From positions 82,745 through 146,744 of the forward strand of contig JBAPOP010000162.1 of the NCBI GenBank assembly GCA_049279675.1: a stretch of 64,000 nucleotides of DNA. Reading direction: 5' to 3'. The notes under the pieces are model-generated. The model ran no database searches. It had not been told where the DNA came from and saw nothing but the letters and a program-made list of their open reading frames with translations. Every line of letters starts with the position of its first letter. Within the stretch, counting starts at the first letter, position 1. The position numbers were made by a program, and so were the translations under genes. The DNA is from Palsa-147 sp049279675 (GTDB lineage: Bacteria > Acidobacteriota > Terriglobia > Acidiferrales > UBA7541). Shown here one piece after another: positions 1 to 8,995 of this stretch.

Positions 1-950
1 ACGATGTACAGGATCGTGCAAATCACGAGCGAGCCGAGAATGCCGATGGGCATGTCTTTCTTCGGATTGATTGCTTCTTGCGCTGCGGTCGAAACGGCGT
101 CGAATCCGATGTACGCGAAGAAAATCACAGCCGCACCACGCGCGATTCCCGACCAACCGAATTGTCCGAATGTTCCCGTGTTTGGCGGAATAAACGGATG
201 CCAGTTCGCCGTAAAGTGGCTGGGATTCTTGAAGAAATAAAGTCCCGTCACGCCGATAAAAATCAGCACGATGGAAACCTTGATCATCACGATCGCGGAA
301 TTCAGGTTTGCGGATTCCTTGATGCCGATGATGAGAACCACGGTCACCGCGATAATCGCCAGAAACGCCACGAGATCGAAATACGCGGTCATGTGGGGCA
401 AAGAGTCGGGACTTATGCCGCTCGATGCCAGCGTATCCTTGATTCTCGATAAGTGCTCCCAGTGGCCGTTGTACTGAACGAGCGGCTCACCATATGCGCT
501 CGTGAACTGCGGAGGGATACGTATGCCAAAATCCTGGAGAAAGCTGAGCATGTAGCCACTCCAGCCGGAAGCGACCGTCGCCGCGCCAAACGCATACTCG
601 AGAATCAGATCCCAACCGATGATCCATGCGACGATCTCGCCCAGTGTGGCGTAACCATACGTGTAAGCGGAACCAGCGATCGGAATCAGCGAAGCAAATT
701 CCGCGTAACAGAGTCCCGCGAACGCGCAGGCCGAACCCGCGAGGATGAAAGAGAGCACGATTGCCGGGCCGGCGTACTTTGCGGCCGCAGCTCCGGTCAG
801 GACGAAAATGCCGGCTCCGATAATTGCGCCGATTCCGAGTGACACCAAATTCACGGGACCGAGCGCGCGCTTGAGAGAATGCTCGCCTGTCTCCGACGCC
901 TCGCTCATGATCGTGTTTATCGGTTTGGTGGCAAAGATCGAACCTGCCAT
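1..950 (-). CDS. APC-family amino-acid permease, partial (C-terminus beyond window)
   Basis: Inner-membrane amino-acid transporter of the APC superfamily, most like the cationic amino-acid transporter branch. About 316 residues are visible; the 3' end runs off position 1. The frame was read directly on the minus strand from an ATG at 950, which has GGAGG seven bases upstream. The TM1 signature GIGAIIGAGIF lies at about residues 39-49, and strongly hydrophobic segments follow (about 62-82, 105-125, 190-215). A second family motif, YAEFASLIPIAGSAYTYGY, is at about 82-100. Substrate cannot be told from sequence. It stands alone: a 233-base gap separates it from thiE, and no transport partner is needed for this family. 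Confidence 0.9.
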   Translation of the reverse strand, partial: MAGSIFATKPINTIMSEASETGEHSLKRALGPVNLVSLGIGAIIGAGIFVLTGAAAAKYAGPAIVLSFILAGSACAFAGLCYAEFASLIPIAGSAYTYGYATLGEIVAWIIGWDLILEYAFGAATVASGWSGYMLSFLQDFGIRIPPQFTSAYGEPLVQYNGHWEHLSRIKDTLASSGISPDSLPHMTAYFDLVAFLAIIAVTVVLIIGIKESANLNSAIVMIKVSIVLIFIGVTGLYFFKNPSHFTANWHPFIPPNTGTFGQFGWSGIARGAAVIFFAYIGFDAVSTAAQEAINPKKDMPIGILGSLVICTILYI

Positions 951-1183
951 CGAGTGCCTCCACAAACTCTTCTTGACGGGCGCTTCTATCCGCCAGTCAC
1001 GCGCTCGTCTACCTCAAGCATTGACGCGCTTACTATTTCTCGTGCGCTGACACTCCGTAGCACGCCGACTAAACTGGGCCAAGTGTACTGCGGTTTATAC
1101 CTCAACACCTGAATTTCGACAAAGACTGCCGTGATCAGGTTAAGAGCGGAAAGTATCTACCGCGCCCGCCAGCCCGCCATTAT

Positions 1184-1813
1184 CTAGCTCTGTGAGTAGC
1201 GGACTTGCTTAGCAAGACTCAAGAATTGTTCCGCGCGGCGAGCGGGATCGGGTGCCGATATCAAATCGCGGATCACGGCGACGGAATCCGCGCCCGCTCG
1301 ATAAACTCCCTCGGCGTTTTCCAACGTGATGCCGCCGATTGCGATGATTGGCTTCGGCGTCAGCTTGCGAACTCGACGCACGAAGTCCACGCCCACGACG
1401 GAATCGGGATTGCTTTTTGAAGCCGTCGGATAAATCGGGCCCACCGCGACATAGTCGGCAGAAGTCTTTATCGCCTCCTCGAATTGCGCGAGGTTGTGCG
1501 TTGAAACCCCAACCCAGCGTCCATCGCCGCAAATCGCGCGAGCATCTTCAACTGCGATGTCCTCCTGCCCGATATGCACGCCGTCCGTGCCGCACAACGC
1601 GGCAATATCAGCGCGGTCATTGACGATGAACCTCGCACGCCCGCGGGACAGATCAATCAGGCGAGCGCAGTCCCCGTGCACAATACGAGAGGAATCTCTC
1701 TTGTTGCGATATTGAATAATTTCGACGCCGCTCGAAGCAAGCGCTTCCGCGATGGAGAAGAGTCGGTCGCCCGCCACTTCTACATCGAGAATCGCGTAAA
1801 GACTCGGAAACAT
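1184..1813 (-). CDS. thiE: thiamine-phosphate synthase
   Basis: Joins the pyrimidine (HMP-PP) and thiazole (THZ-P) halves to make thiamine phosphate; cytosolic TIM barrel. At 209 residues it has normal family length. Visible motifs: IQYRNK (33-38, pyrophosphate side), VNDRADIA (64-71), DGVHIGQED (77-85), VGPIYPT (124-130) and IAIGGIT (157-163), all in the expected order. It lies 11 bases after accC on the same strand and so probably ends the pil-pepP-acc transcript. No other thiamine gene and no TPP riboswitch was seen nearby, which suggests constitutive co-expression rather than thiamine control. Confidence 0.93.
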   Translation of the reverse strand: MFPSLYAILDVEVAGDRLFSIAEALASSGVEIIQYRNKRDSSRIVHGDCARLIDLSRGRARFIVNDRADIAALCGTDGVHIGQEDIAVEDARAICGDGRWVGVSTHNLAQFEEAIKTSADYVAVGPIYPTASKSNPDSVVGVDFVRRVRKLTPKPIIAIGGITLENAEGVYRAGADSVAVIRDLISAPDPARRAEQFLSLAKQVRYSQS

Positions 1814-1824
1814 GTGCTCCGCAA

Positions 1825-3174
1825 TTATTTCGCAGCAAACGTGGCCGTCTTATCCAAAAAATGCGTATCAAATTTTCCCGCGATGAAATCCGGATCGGAA
1901 AGAATCTTATAATGCAGAGGTATGCTCGATTTTATTCCCTCGATTACAAATCCCTCGAGGCCGCGCCGCATCCGCGCCATCGCTTCGCTGCGGTCATGCC
2001 CATGCGCGATCAGTTTCGCAATCAGGGAATCGTAATAAGGCGGGATGACGGCATCGGCGTATACGGCTGTATCGACGCGAATTCCCGGGCCGCCAGGCAC
2101 TCGAAACGCAGTTATCCGTCCGGCCGAAGGCGCGAAGGTTCCCGGATCTTCCGCATTAATTCTGCATTCCATCGCGTGACCGCGAAATTCCACTTTGCCG
2201 ACGACATCGGCGAGATGGTCGCCAGCCGCAACGCGGATTTGGGACTTGACGAGGTCAATCCCGGTAACCATTTCTGTTACGGGATGCTCGACCTGAATCC
2301 GAGCGTTCATTTCGATAAAATATAATTTGCCGGTCTCATCGCGCAGAAATTCCACCGTGCCGGCGCTTGAATATTTCACGGCCTTAAGCGCAGCGACAAC
2401 TCTTTCACCCATTTCGCAGCGCGTCTTCGCGTCCAGGATCGGCGAGGGCGACTCTTCAATCACTTTCTGGTGGCGGCGCTGAATCGAGCACTCACGCTCG
2501 CCGAGATGGATCAGGTCGCCATAGCGATCTCCGAGGACCTGAAATTCGATATGGCGCGGGCGCTCGATCAGCTTTTCAAAGTAAACGTCAGGTGAACCAA
2601 ACGCTTGCCGCGATTCCGCGCGGGCCGTCTGAAAATGGGGGATCAATTCCGCGGCGCTGGTTACGACGCGCATGCCGCGGCCTCCGCCGCCTTCGGCCGC
2701 CTTGATCATGATCGGATAGCCGAGCGCGGCGGCGACCTTCTTGGCCTCGTCCTCTTCAGCGACGATTCCATCACTACCCGGAATCACCGGCAGCCCCGCC
2801 TCAGCCATGGCCTTCCGTGCTTTATCCTTTTCGCCCATCAGGCGAATGTTTTCGGAAGTCGGACCGATAAACGCGATATGGGATGCTTCGCAGACCTCGG
2901 CGAAGTTTGCATTCTCAGAAAGAAACCCATAGCCCGGGTGAATCGCGTCAACGTTGGTAATCTCCGCCGCGCTGATCACATGAGGAATGTTGAGGTAGCT
3001 TTCGCTGCTGCGCGGTGGCCCGATGCAGACTGCCTCATCCGCGAACCGGACATGCAGAGCGTTGCGGTCGGCCTCGGAGTAGACGGCAACCGTGCGGATG
3101 CCGAGTTCCTTGCAGGCCGAAATGATGCGAAGGGCGATTTCGCCCCGGTTGGCAATCAGGAGTTTTTGAAACAT
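1825..3174 (-). CDS. accC: acetyl-CoA carboxylase, biotin carboxylase subunit
   Basis: ATP-dependent carboxylation of the biotin on AccB, the first step of fatty-acid synthesis. The protein has 449 residues, the usual length. The N-terminal carboxylase domain begins MFQKLLIANRGEIA; the ATP-grasp glycine loop KAAEGGGGRGMR lies at about 158-169; the metal/bicarbonate site FIEMNARIQVEHPVTE is at about 280-296; and the C-terminal domain has the RINAEDP motif. Located 30 bases downstream of accB, the conventional pair. The carboxyltransferase genes accA and accD are not in the window. Confidence 0.96.
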   Translation of the reverse strand: MFQKLLIANRGEIALRIISACKELGIRTVAVYSEADRNALHVRFADEAVCIGPPRSSESYLNIPHVISAAEITNVDAIHPGYGFLSENANFAEVCEASHIAFIGPTSENIRLMGEKDKARKAMAEAGLPVIPGSDGIVAEEDEAKKVAAALGYPIMIKAAEGGGGRGMRVVTSAAELIPHFQTARAESRQAFGSPDVYFEKLIERPRHIEFQVLGDRYGDLIHLGERECSIQRRHQKVIEESPSPILDAKTRCEMGERVVAALKAVKYSSAGTVEFLRDETGKLYFIEMNARIQVEHPVTEMVTGIDLVKSQIRVAAGDHLADVVGKVEFRGHAMECRINAEDPGTFAPSAGRITAFRVPGGPGIRVDTAVYADAVIPPYYDSLIAKLIAHGHDRSEAMARMRRGLEGFVIEGIKSSIPLHYKILSDPDFIAGKFDTHFLDKTATFAAK

Positions 3175-3204
3175 CTGGCTCGGGGCGCCGGAGCGGCCGG
3201 ACGC

Positions 3205-3741
3205 CTATTTCTTGCGCTGCGGATGAATACCAAACAAAGCTTCACCGTACTCGACGGGCTGGCCATTTTCGACATAGATGCGCATGACTTCGCCGTCGAC
3301 ATCGGATTCAATTTCGTTCATGAGCTTCATCGCTTCAATAATGCAGAGCACCTGGCCGGACTTGACGCGGTCGCCAACCCGCACGAATGCCTCTTCGCCA
3401 GGGTTCGGCGACGCGTAAAAGGTCCCAACAATCGGCGATTTGACGACGTGCAGATCGTCGCCGCGCACGGCATCTCCGGCCGATTCCTTAGCAGGCACCG
3501 ATTGAGGTGCAGCGGCCACAGCTGGCGAAGCTATGACAATTTCGGGAGATATTCCCGGCCGGAAAATGGGCACGGCATTGTGAGAGGCTTTCTTCAGGCG
3601 AACCCGAAAGCCGCTCCGCTCGTACTCGAATTCCTCGAGGCCGTGTTTGCTCATGAAAGCGAGCAGACGTTCGAGATCGGGGAGGTCGACGCCCTCAGTA
3701 TCCGCTGAAATATTCTTTCGCGCCTTCTTCGAATCCGCCAT
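3205..3741 (-). CDS. accB: acetyl-CoA carboxylase biotin carboxyl carrier protein
   Basis: Carries the covalently bound biotin that shuttles between AccC and the carboxyltransferase. 178 residues: an N-terminal helical region, an Ala/Pro linker at about 70-90, and a C-terminal biotinyl domain from about 100. The biotinylation motif EAMKLMNEI is at 136-144, so Lys139 is the modified residue. The start ATG overlaps the pepP stop by one base (TGATG), implying translational coupling. In many bacteria efp sits between pepP and accB; here nothing does. Confidence 0.95.
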   Translation of the reverse strand: MADSKKARKNISADTEGVDLPDLERLLAFMSKHGLEEFEYERSGFRVRLKKASHNAVPIFRPGISPEIVIASPAVAAAPQSVPAKESAGDAVRGDDLHVVKSPIVGTFYASPNPGEEAFVRVGDRVKSGQVLCIIEAMKLMNEIESDVDGEVMRIYVENGQPVEYGEALFGIHPQRKK

Positions 3742-4865
3742 CAGAGCTCTAAAAATTCCTTGGGCGCGCTGGTGAGAATTTGAGCGCGTTTTTCCGCCGT
3801 AACTCCGTCATCCTCGACTACCAATACGTCATCTTCGATGCGTATTCCGCCGACATTTTCCACGTATATGCCGGGCTCAATTGTGACGACATTGCCGGCC
3901 ACCAGCTTGGTTGTTTCACCGCGTCCCAGGCGGGGGGCCTCGTGAACTTCAATCCCCAAGCCATGCCCGGTGCTGTGAGTGAAAAACCGCGCCAACCGAT
4001 GGCGTTGCAGAACGCGCCGGGCCGCCGAATCGACGTCTCCGGCGCTAACCCCGGGTTTCAGCGCCCGAATAGCCGCTTCCTGAGCGTTGAGAACCGCCCC
4101 ATACCATTCGCGTACCCTGCGGGGCGCCCTCCCCACGAAAACGGTCCGCGTCATGTCGCTACAATAGCCGCGGAGTATAGCACCCAGATCGAGGACGACC
4201 AACTCGTTTTTGCTTATGGGCTTATCGGAGGGCCTGGCGTGAGGCAACGCTGAGCGAGCCCCAGAAGCCACAATCGTTTCAAAGGACGCTCCGCTAGCGC
4301 CCCTGCGCCGCATGCAGTATTCAATCTCGGCTGCAAGCTCATTTTCGAGAACTCCCGGACGAATCAGGGGTATCACATCGGCGAAAACAGCACTCACGAG
4401 ATCGGCTGCCTCCTTCATCGCCTGAATCTCGTTTGGGTCTTTCACGCCGCGAAGGCCGGAGATTAGGCCGGGGTCCCTCCGCATGCGGACGCGGGTCCCA
4501 GCGGCCTTCCGTAGCACGGCAAACTGGGCGACAGTAACCCGCCCAGGCGAATAGAAGACCGCTTTGCGCGCACGCGATTGTGATAGCAGTCCTCCAGCTT
4601 CGGCGAAAAGAGGTTTGCTGGCGATCAGCAAGTCGACGCCAGACGTCTCCTCGCTCGCCTGAATCGTGTAGCGGCTGTCCGTGATAAGCGTCGATTCGCC
4701 GCACGAGACAATCAGAAGCGCATTGCTTCCCGAGAAGCCGCATAGATAGCGAATATCCGGGAGATGCGAGACGAGGATTGCGTCAGCGTGTATCCCAGAA
4801 AAACGAATCCGGAGCCTTTGTTGCCGGCTCCGGAGTCCGTAATCGGTAAGATTGTTATTCGTCAA
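3741..4865 (-). CDS. pepP: Xaa-Pro aminopeptidase (M24 family)
   Basis: Dinuclear-metal peptidase that removes an N-terminal residue preceding proline. 374 residues with an N-terminal creatinase-like domain (about 1-140) and a C-terminal pita-bread domain. The five metal ligands can be placed: Asp226 and Asp237 (LDLGAILRGYCSDMTRTV), His301 (STGHGLGIEVHEAP), Glu330 (TIEPGIY) and Glu344 (GIRIEDD). The start is TTG at 4865, directly after the pilQ stop, with no obvious Shine-Dalgarno; translation may depend on re-initiation. Xaa-Pro dipeptidase (PepQ) is possible, since the two are hard to separate by sequence. Confidence 0.9.
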   Translation of the reverse strand: MTNNNLTDYGLRSRQQRLRIRFSGIHADAILVSHLPDIRYLCGFSGSNALLIVSCGESTLITDSRYTIQASEETSGVDLLIASKPLFAEAGGLLSQSRARKAVFYSPGRVTVAQFAVLRKAAGTRVRMRRDPGLISGLRGVKDPNEIQAMKEAADLVSAVFADVIPLIRPGVLENELAAEIEYCMRRRGASGASFETIVASGARSALPHARPSDKPISKNELVVLDLGAILRGYCSDMTRTVFVGRAPRRVREWYGAVLNAQEAAIRALKPGVSAGDVDSAARRVLQRHRLARFFTHSTGHGLGIEVHEAPRLGRGETTKLVAGNVVTIEPGIYVENVGGIRIEDDVLVVEDDGVTAEKRAQILTSAPKEFLEL

Positions 4866-7160
4866 CTAGTTCGGAAGAATCCGGGGCGTCAGGAAGAAGA
4901 GCAATTCCTGAGAAGTCGAGCTAACCGTCGTGTTGCGGAAGAGATTGCCGATAATCGGCAGGCTTCCGAACAGAGGAACCTGGGAAACGGCCGTTTGCTG
5001 GTTCGACACGATGATGCCGCCGATCACAACTGTGCCACCGTCGCTGATTGTCACGCGAGTGTCTTCTTCCTGCGTGTCAATGGCCGGGATACCTTCGACG
5101 CGCGGTATGGCCTGATCGATCTGATCGTTCGTCACTTTAACGTCCATGAAGATCGTGCCTTCCGCCGTAATCTGGGGAGTTACTTCGAGCTGGAGCACGG
5201 CATCCACGAACTGGACCGAGATCGTGTTATTGACGATAGTCTGGACAGGGATTTTCGTACCCTGTTTAACCTGGGCCTTCTGGTTGTTCTGCGTGATCAA
5301 TCGAGGCTTTGAAATCAGTTTGCCGACGCCCTTTGTCTCAGCCGCATCGATGATGAGGTCGAGGGCAAAGTTACGCGACGTGAATCCGTACGAAATACCG
5401 CTCGTCGGCGCGGCTGCGCCAAGTCCCACGCTCAACGGCATCTGAGATCCCGACGAGGAACCCGTGCTGACGACTAGCGGAGGAGTCGGGAGCCCAGGCC
5501 CGCGGGTGAGTTCACTGGTTCCGACGCCTTGATCGCCGCCGAATACGTTGTTGCGGCTGGCGGTACCCGCGGAAAACGCCCACTGCGTACCGATCGCGCT
5601 CGCGAAGTTGCGGTTGGCGGCCACAACGCGCGCCTCAATTTCCACTTGCTGAGACTTGCGGTCGAGCTGGCGGATGAGATTGTCCATCACGGGGAGGACG
5701 CTCGGAATGTCGCGGATGATTACGGTGTTCGAACGCGCGTCGCCGATGACATCGCCGCGCGAGGACGAGAACTTCCTCAACGTAGCGACAATCTCATCAG
5801 ACTTCGCGTAACTCAATACACGAGTGGTAGTAATGATGTCCGCGGCTTCGGCCTGCGCCTGCGACAATTCGTGCGCTTCCTGAGCTTCCTTCTTAATCGT
5901 GTCCCGAGTCGCAATTCTTAGGACGTTGCCGTCGAGTTGCTTTTCGAGATCGTTGTTGTGCAGGACGATATCGAGAGCCTGATCCCACGGCACATCATCG
6001 AGCACGATGGTGAGGTTGCCCTTGACGTTGGGGTCGACGACGATATTTAGGCCGCTGATCTCATGAATCAGGCGGAAGAAATCGCGCAGATCGACATCCT
6101 TCAAGTTCACCGAAATCGGCTCGCCGGAATACCGCCCGGAAGGGGCAGGAGTCGATGCTTGCTGCGCATCAGCCGCCGCCTTGGTGGCATCCGTGCCGGT
6201 AGGACCCGGTGCTCCTACAGCCTTCTTCGTGTCAGGCTCGGAAGCCAATCCCGCGTTCGCTTGAGTCAAGCTGGCCGGCAAAGCTACTGACGGGGCCGAT
6301 ACAGGCGCTACGTTCTGTGTGGTGTTAACCGAAGACGCATTCGCATCTGCCGCTCCCTTTGCGGAGCCCTTGGTAGCGCTGCCGCCGACGAAGTCAACCG
6401 TAACGGTATTGCCCTTGGCGTTTACGGTGTATGGCGCGAGTGCGCGCAGTTCGATCACGACGCGCGCGACTTCGGGAGAAAATTGAGCGAGTCGAATCGC
6501 TCGAACCGGTTCGAGATTACTTGCGATGTTGCGATCCGACGTCTTTACCTGGGCTCCGGTGAAATCGAGAACGATTCTATCCGGATGTGCGAGTCTTGAA
6601 ACGTGGTACGTCAGCGGTGCGCTGCCCGTAACGTTAACTTCCGTATCGCCGCCTGATTGCTCGAGGCGTACGTGTTCGATTCCAGGGGCGGAAGTGTTCG
6701 ACGGCTTTGCATCCGTGACAGGAACATCGTCCGTGGATGCGGTGGGTGATGCGTGCAAACTTGTGCCGGCCACGATGAGCGTCAATTCGGAGGTTCCGGC
6801 GCGTTCGACCTTCGGCTCCGCGTCGGCGCTCATCCGAACTTCAACGCGCACGATTGGCTTCGCCCCGCCGTAAGACAGCACGCGGTAGCCACTCACCAAC
6901 CGGGAGTCGACAGTCCGGGCAGCCGTCGGCACCGGGGCCGAGACGCCGCTCAGATCGAGCACGAACAAAGAGCGGTTGGGCCGGCTCGTCGTGTACCCGA
7001 ATGGACCAGTGGCCTGTGCGACCAGCCGCACCACGCCGTCCTTGACTTCGCTATTGAGCCGGACGACCGGCGCAGACTCAGCGCGCAGAATCCCACTCGT
7101 CGAAAAAAGGGTTGCCGCGAAAAGAAGGGCAAGTCCCCACGGTTGCCGTATCATCCTCAT
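4866..7160 (-). CDS. pilQ: type IV pilus secretin
   Basis: Outer-membrane multimeric channel through which the type IV pilus passes. 764 residues: signal peptide (about 1-27), two AMIN peptidoglycan-binding domains (about 35-115 and 160-260), a low-complexity Ala/Thr/Pro linker (about 265-340), a secretin/TonB short N-terminal domain beginning ISVNLKDVDLRDFFRLIH, an N1 domain, and the C-terminal secretin domain ending near VPLFGSLPIIGNLFR. The start overlaps the pilP stop by four bases (ATGA), indicating coupling. Order pilMNOPQ is the conventional one. Confidence 0.96.
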   Translation of the reverse strand: MRMIRQPWGLALLFAATLFSTSGILRAESAPVVRLNSEVKDGVVRLVAQATGPFGYTTSRPNRSLFVLDLSGVSAPVPTAARTVDSRLVSGYRVLSYGGAKPIVRVEVRMSADAEPKVERAGTSELTLIVAGTSLHASPTASTDDVPVTDAKPSNTSAPGIEHVRLEQSGGDTEVNVTGSAPLTYHVSRLAHPDRIVLDFTGAQVKTSDRNIASNLEPVRAIRLAQFSPEVARVVIELRALAPYTVNAKGNTVTVDFVGGSATKGSAKGAADANASSVNTTQNVAPVSAPSVALPASLTQANAGLASEPDTKKAVGAPGPTGTDATKAAADAQQASTPAPSGRYSGEPISVNLKDVDLRDFFRLIHEISGLNIVVDPNVKGNLTIVLDDVPWDQALDIVLHNNDLEKQLDGNVLRIATRDTIKKEAQEAHELSQAQAEAADIITTTRVLSYAKSDEIVATLRKFSSSRGDVIGDARSNTVIIRDIPSVLPVMDNLIRQLDRKSQQVEIEARVVAANRNFASAIGTQWAFSAGTASRNNVFGGDQGVGTSELTRGPGLPTPPLVVSTGSSSGSQMPLSVGLGAAAPTSGISYGFTSRNFALDLIIDAAETKGVGKLISKPRLITQNNQKAQVKQGTKIPVQTIVNNTISVQFVDAVLQLEVTPQITAEGTIFMDVKVTNDQIDQAIPRVEGIPAIDTQEEDTRVTISDGGTVVIGGIIVSNQQTAVSQVPLFGSLPIIGNLFRNTTVSSTSQELLFFLTPRILPN

Positions 7161-7711
7161 TGCTGCTCTCCTGCGCTCGCGTAGAGTCGCTTCGTAACTT
7201 CCCGCTCGACCGGCTTGCCAAATGCGTCCTTGGTCGATTCCCGGAAAACTACCCCATCCAAATTAATTTTTTCAACTTCGCCATCGTAGAGCCGATCACC
7301 TTCGCGGACGAAATAGACACGTTGCTGTGGGTTGGAGACTACCGCAATCATACCTGATTGCGATTTAATCGCCCCATCCACCCGAATCGATGCGATCACC
7401 AAACCGGCCTTGCCTGGAGGCAAATTCGCGCCGGTGTCCGTCTTCGACACATTGAGCAACGATTGGAAAGGATCGCGGCGGGCAGCAACAGTGGCTGTCG
7501 GCTGCCCCTCAGCCTTCGGAGCCCCCGCTGCGGGCTTGGTGGCCGTAGCTTGGGCCGCCTTGGCCTTATGCGTTTTCTTGTGTGCGGCGTTCGGTTGCTG
7601 TGCCGGCGCACTGCTTGCCGGAGGCGGCGTCTGCGCAGCCAAGGTCGAAGCAAAGGCAAGCGTCATACCCGCCACCGCAATCGTACTGGCGATCGAATTC
7701 AAGAGTTTCAT
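7157..7711 (-). CDS. pilP: type IV pilus inner-membrane/periplasmic protein PilP
   Basis: Periplasmic adaptor that links the PilMNO platform to the secretin. 184 residues: signal peptide (about 1-26), an Ala/Pro/Lys-rich linker (about 28-78), then the beta-sandwich homology region starting RRDPFQSLL and including VYFVREGDRLYDGEVEKI. PilP is commonly a lipoprotein, but no cysteine follows the signal peptide here, so lipid anchoring is not supported. Assignment rests on the conserved RDPF entry motif plus its position between pilO and pilQ. Confidence 0.88.
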   Translation of the reverse strand: MKLLNSIASTIAVAGMTLAFASTLAAQTPPPASSAPAQQPNAAHKKTHKAKAAQATATKPAAGAPKAEGQPTATVAARRDPFQSLLNVSKTDTGANLPPGKAGLVIASIRVDGAIKSQSGMIAVVSNPQQRVYFVREGDRLYDGEVEKINLDGVVFRESTKDAFGKPVEREVTKRLYASAGEQQ

Positions 7712-7731
7712 ATCTCTATTATCCTGATTCC

Positions 7732-8361
7732 CTACCGCTTTACCGGCTGAGTAGCCGCGGCCTGTTGCTGGCCCGGCTCGGTGAAAAATGTTGTCACAGT
7801 CATTGTTCCCGTAACAGATGTTCCCGGCGTGACAGGAAACTTCGTTGCTCCGCCGTTCTGCGCAAGCGCGTCGAATCTGAGATCGCCCACATTGATGATC
7901 CGGGAGAGGCGGCTCAACTTTCCGAAGAAATCCAACATCGAGTAATAAGGCCCATCTGCCTCGAGATCGAACGGCATTTCGAAATGGTAGTCCTTGGACA
8001 CGACTGGCTTCGTCGTAATCCTGCGAAGCGAAACGCCAGAGGTGCTCGCCGCCGTTTGGAGCATGATGATGAACTGGTCCACTTGTTTGTCTTCTGGAAC
8101 GATCGTCTGGAGCGTTGCAAGTTGCTTTTGCAAAGCATCCATCTCGCCCTGCAGTTCGACGCGGCGCTGCTGGTAGACGCGCAGGTTCGCGACCTCGTTT
8201 TCAAGCGGCTTCAATTGAGTCTTGGCGGCCTCAAGATCGGCGCGTACGCGCTGATTGGGGAACCCCGGAACCCATAGGCCAAGAATTACGATTACAACCG
8301 CAAGGCCGAGATAAAAAACGGCCTGCAGAGGCAAAGGCCAATCTCTGAACGGCGTCGCCAT
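7732..8361 (-). CDS. pilO: type IV pilus assembly protein PilO
   Basis: Inner-membrane protein that pairs with PilN in the alignment complex. One transmembrane helix (about 12-31), a coiled coil (about 36-80), then a periplasmic ferredoxin-like domain. I chose the ATG at 8361 (209 residues) because AGGAG stands 9 bases upstream and because the longer frame, beginning at 8418, adds an Arg-rich segment lying inside pilN. The gap to pilN is then 4 bases. It is followed by pilP after 20 bases. Confidence 0.92.
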   Translation of the reverse strand: MATPFRDWPLPLQAVFYLGLAVVIVILGLWVPGFPNQRVRADLEAAKTQLKPLENEVANLRVYQQRRVELQGEMDALQKQLATLQTIVPEDKQVDQFIIMLQTAASTSGVSLRRITTKPVVSKDYHFEMPFDLEADGPYYSMLDFFGKLSRLSRIINVGDLRFDALAQNGGATKFPVTPGTSVTGTMTVTTFFTEPGQQQAAATQPVKR

Positions 8362-8365
8362 GAGT

Positions 8366-8995
8366 CTAGCTCCTGCCCCGCGGCGCAGGCGCAGCAGGCG
8401 CCGCTGGGGCGCTCGCACCCTGCACAGTTTGCGAACTTGCGATTTCCGCAGTCATTGAGAAAGCGAATGTAGTTACCGATTTCACGATATCGTTTTCCTT
8501 GGCTTCCTTGATTTCGACCTTGTCGAAATATCCGGAGCGCTTCATCTGAGTGAGGAAGTTGGCCACAGCGTTCACGGAACTTGCCTCGCCGTCAAACGTG
8601 ATGGTGTTCCCCGCCTTCGTCATGTCCGTCAGCCAAAGTCCGTCGGTATGAGCGACAGTGTTAGCCACGTTCTGAAGCAGATCCTGGCCACCTGTCCGTC
8701 CCTTTTGCAACAGTTCAATCACGTTGATGCGCTGTTGCAGGACGGCCTTTTCAGCCTCGAACTGCGTCACTTGCTGCTTTACCTGTTCGAGACGCGCTCT
8801 CTCCGCTTCCAGCCGGTGGATTTGATCGTTCGTCGCGTCGAGATCTTTCTTTTGTGATGCGTAGGTGACGAACAAAAAGACGAACGCCACGACAAGCGCG
8901 GCAATCAGCATTCCCACGCGAAGTGTCGCTTCGACCGGAACCGATTGCTTTGCGGCCCGCGGACGGGCTTGACCGAGTAAGTTAATCCGGATCAT
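8366..8995 (-). CDS. pilN: type IV pilus assembly protein PilN
   Basis: Inner-membrane partner of PilO; its cytoplasmic N-terminus binds the PilM groove. 209 residues. The first residues, MIRINLLGQ, are the typical PilM-binding tail (INLL), followed by one transmembrane helix (about 27-47), a long coiled coil (about 50-95) and a periplasmic domain. The C-terminus is Ala/Pro rich. The start overlaps the pilM stop by four bases (ATGA). Confidence 0.94.
   Translation of the reverse strand: MIRINLLGQARPRAAKQSVPVEATLRVGMLIAALVVAFVFLFVTYASQKKDLDATNDQIHRLEAERARLEQVKQQVTQFEAEKAVLQQRINVIELLQKGRTGGQDLLQNVANTVAHTDGLWLTDMTKAGNTITFDGEASSVNAVANFLTQMKRSGYFDKVEIKEAKENDIVKSVTTFAFSMTAEIASSQTVQGASAPAAPAAPAPRGRS

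Noticed and set aside
2605..3708. A 367-codon open frame on the plus strand opposite accB/accC
   Set aside because: It lies wholly antisense to two strongly conserved genes, has no recognisable domain, and is explained by the GC-rich third codon position of the real genes.
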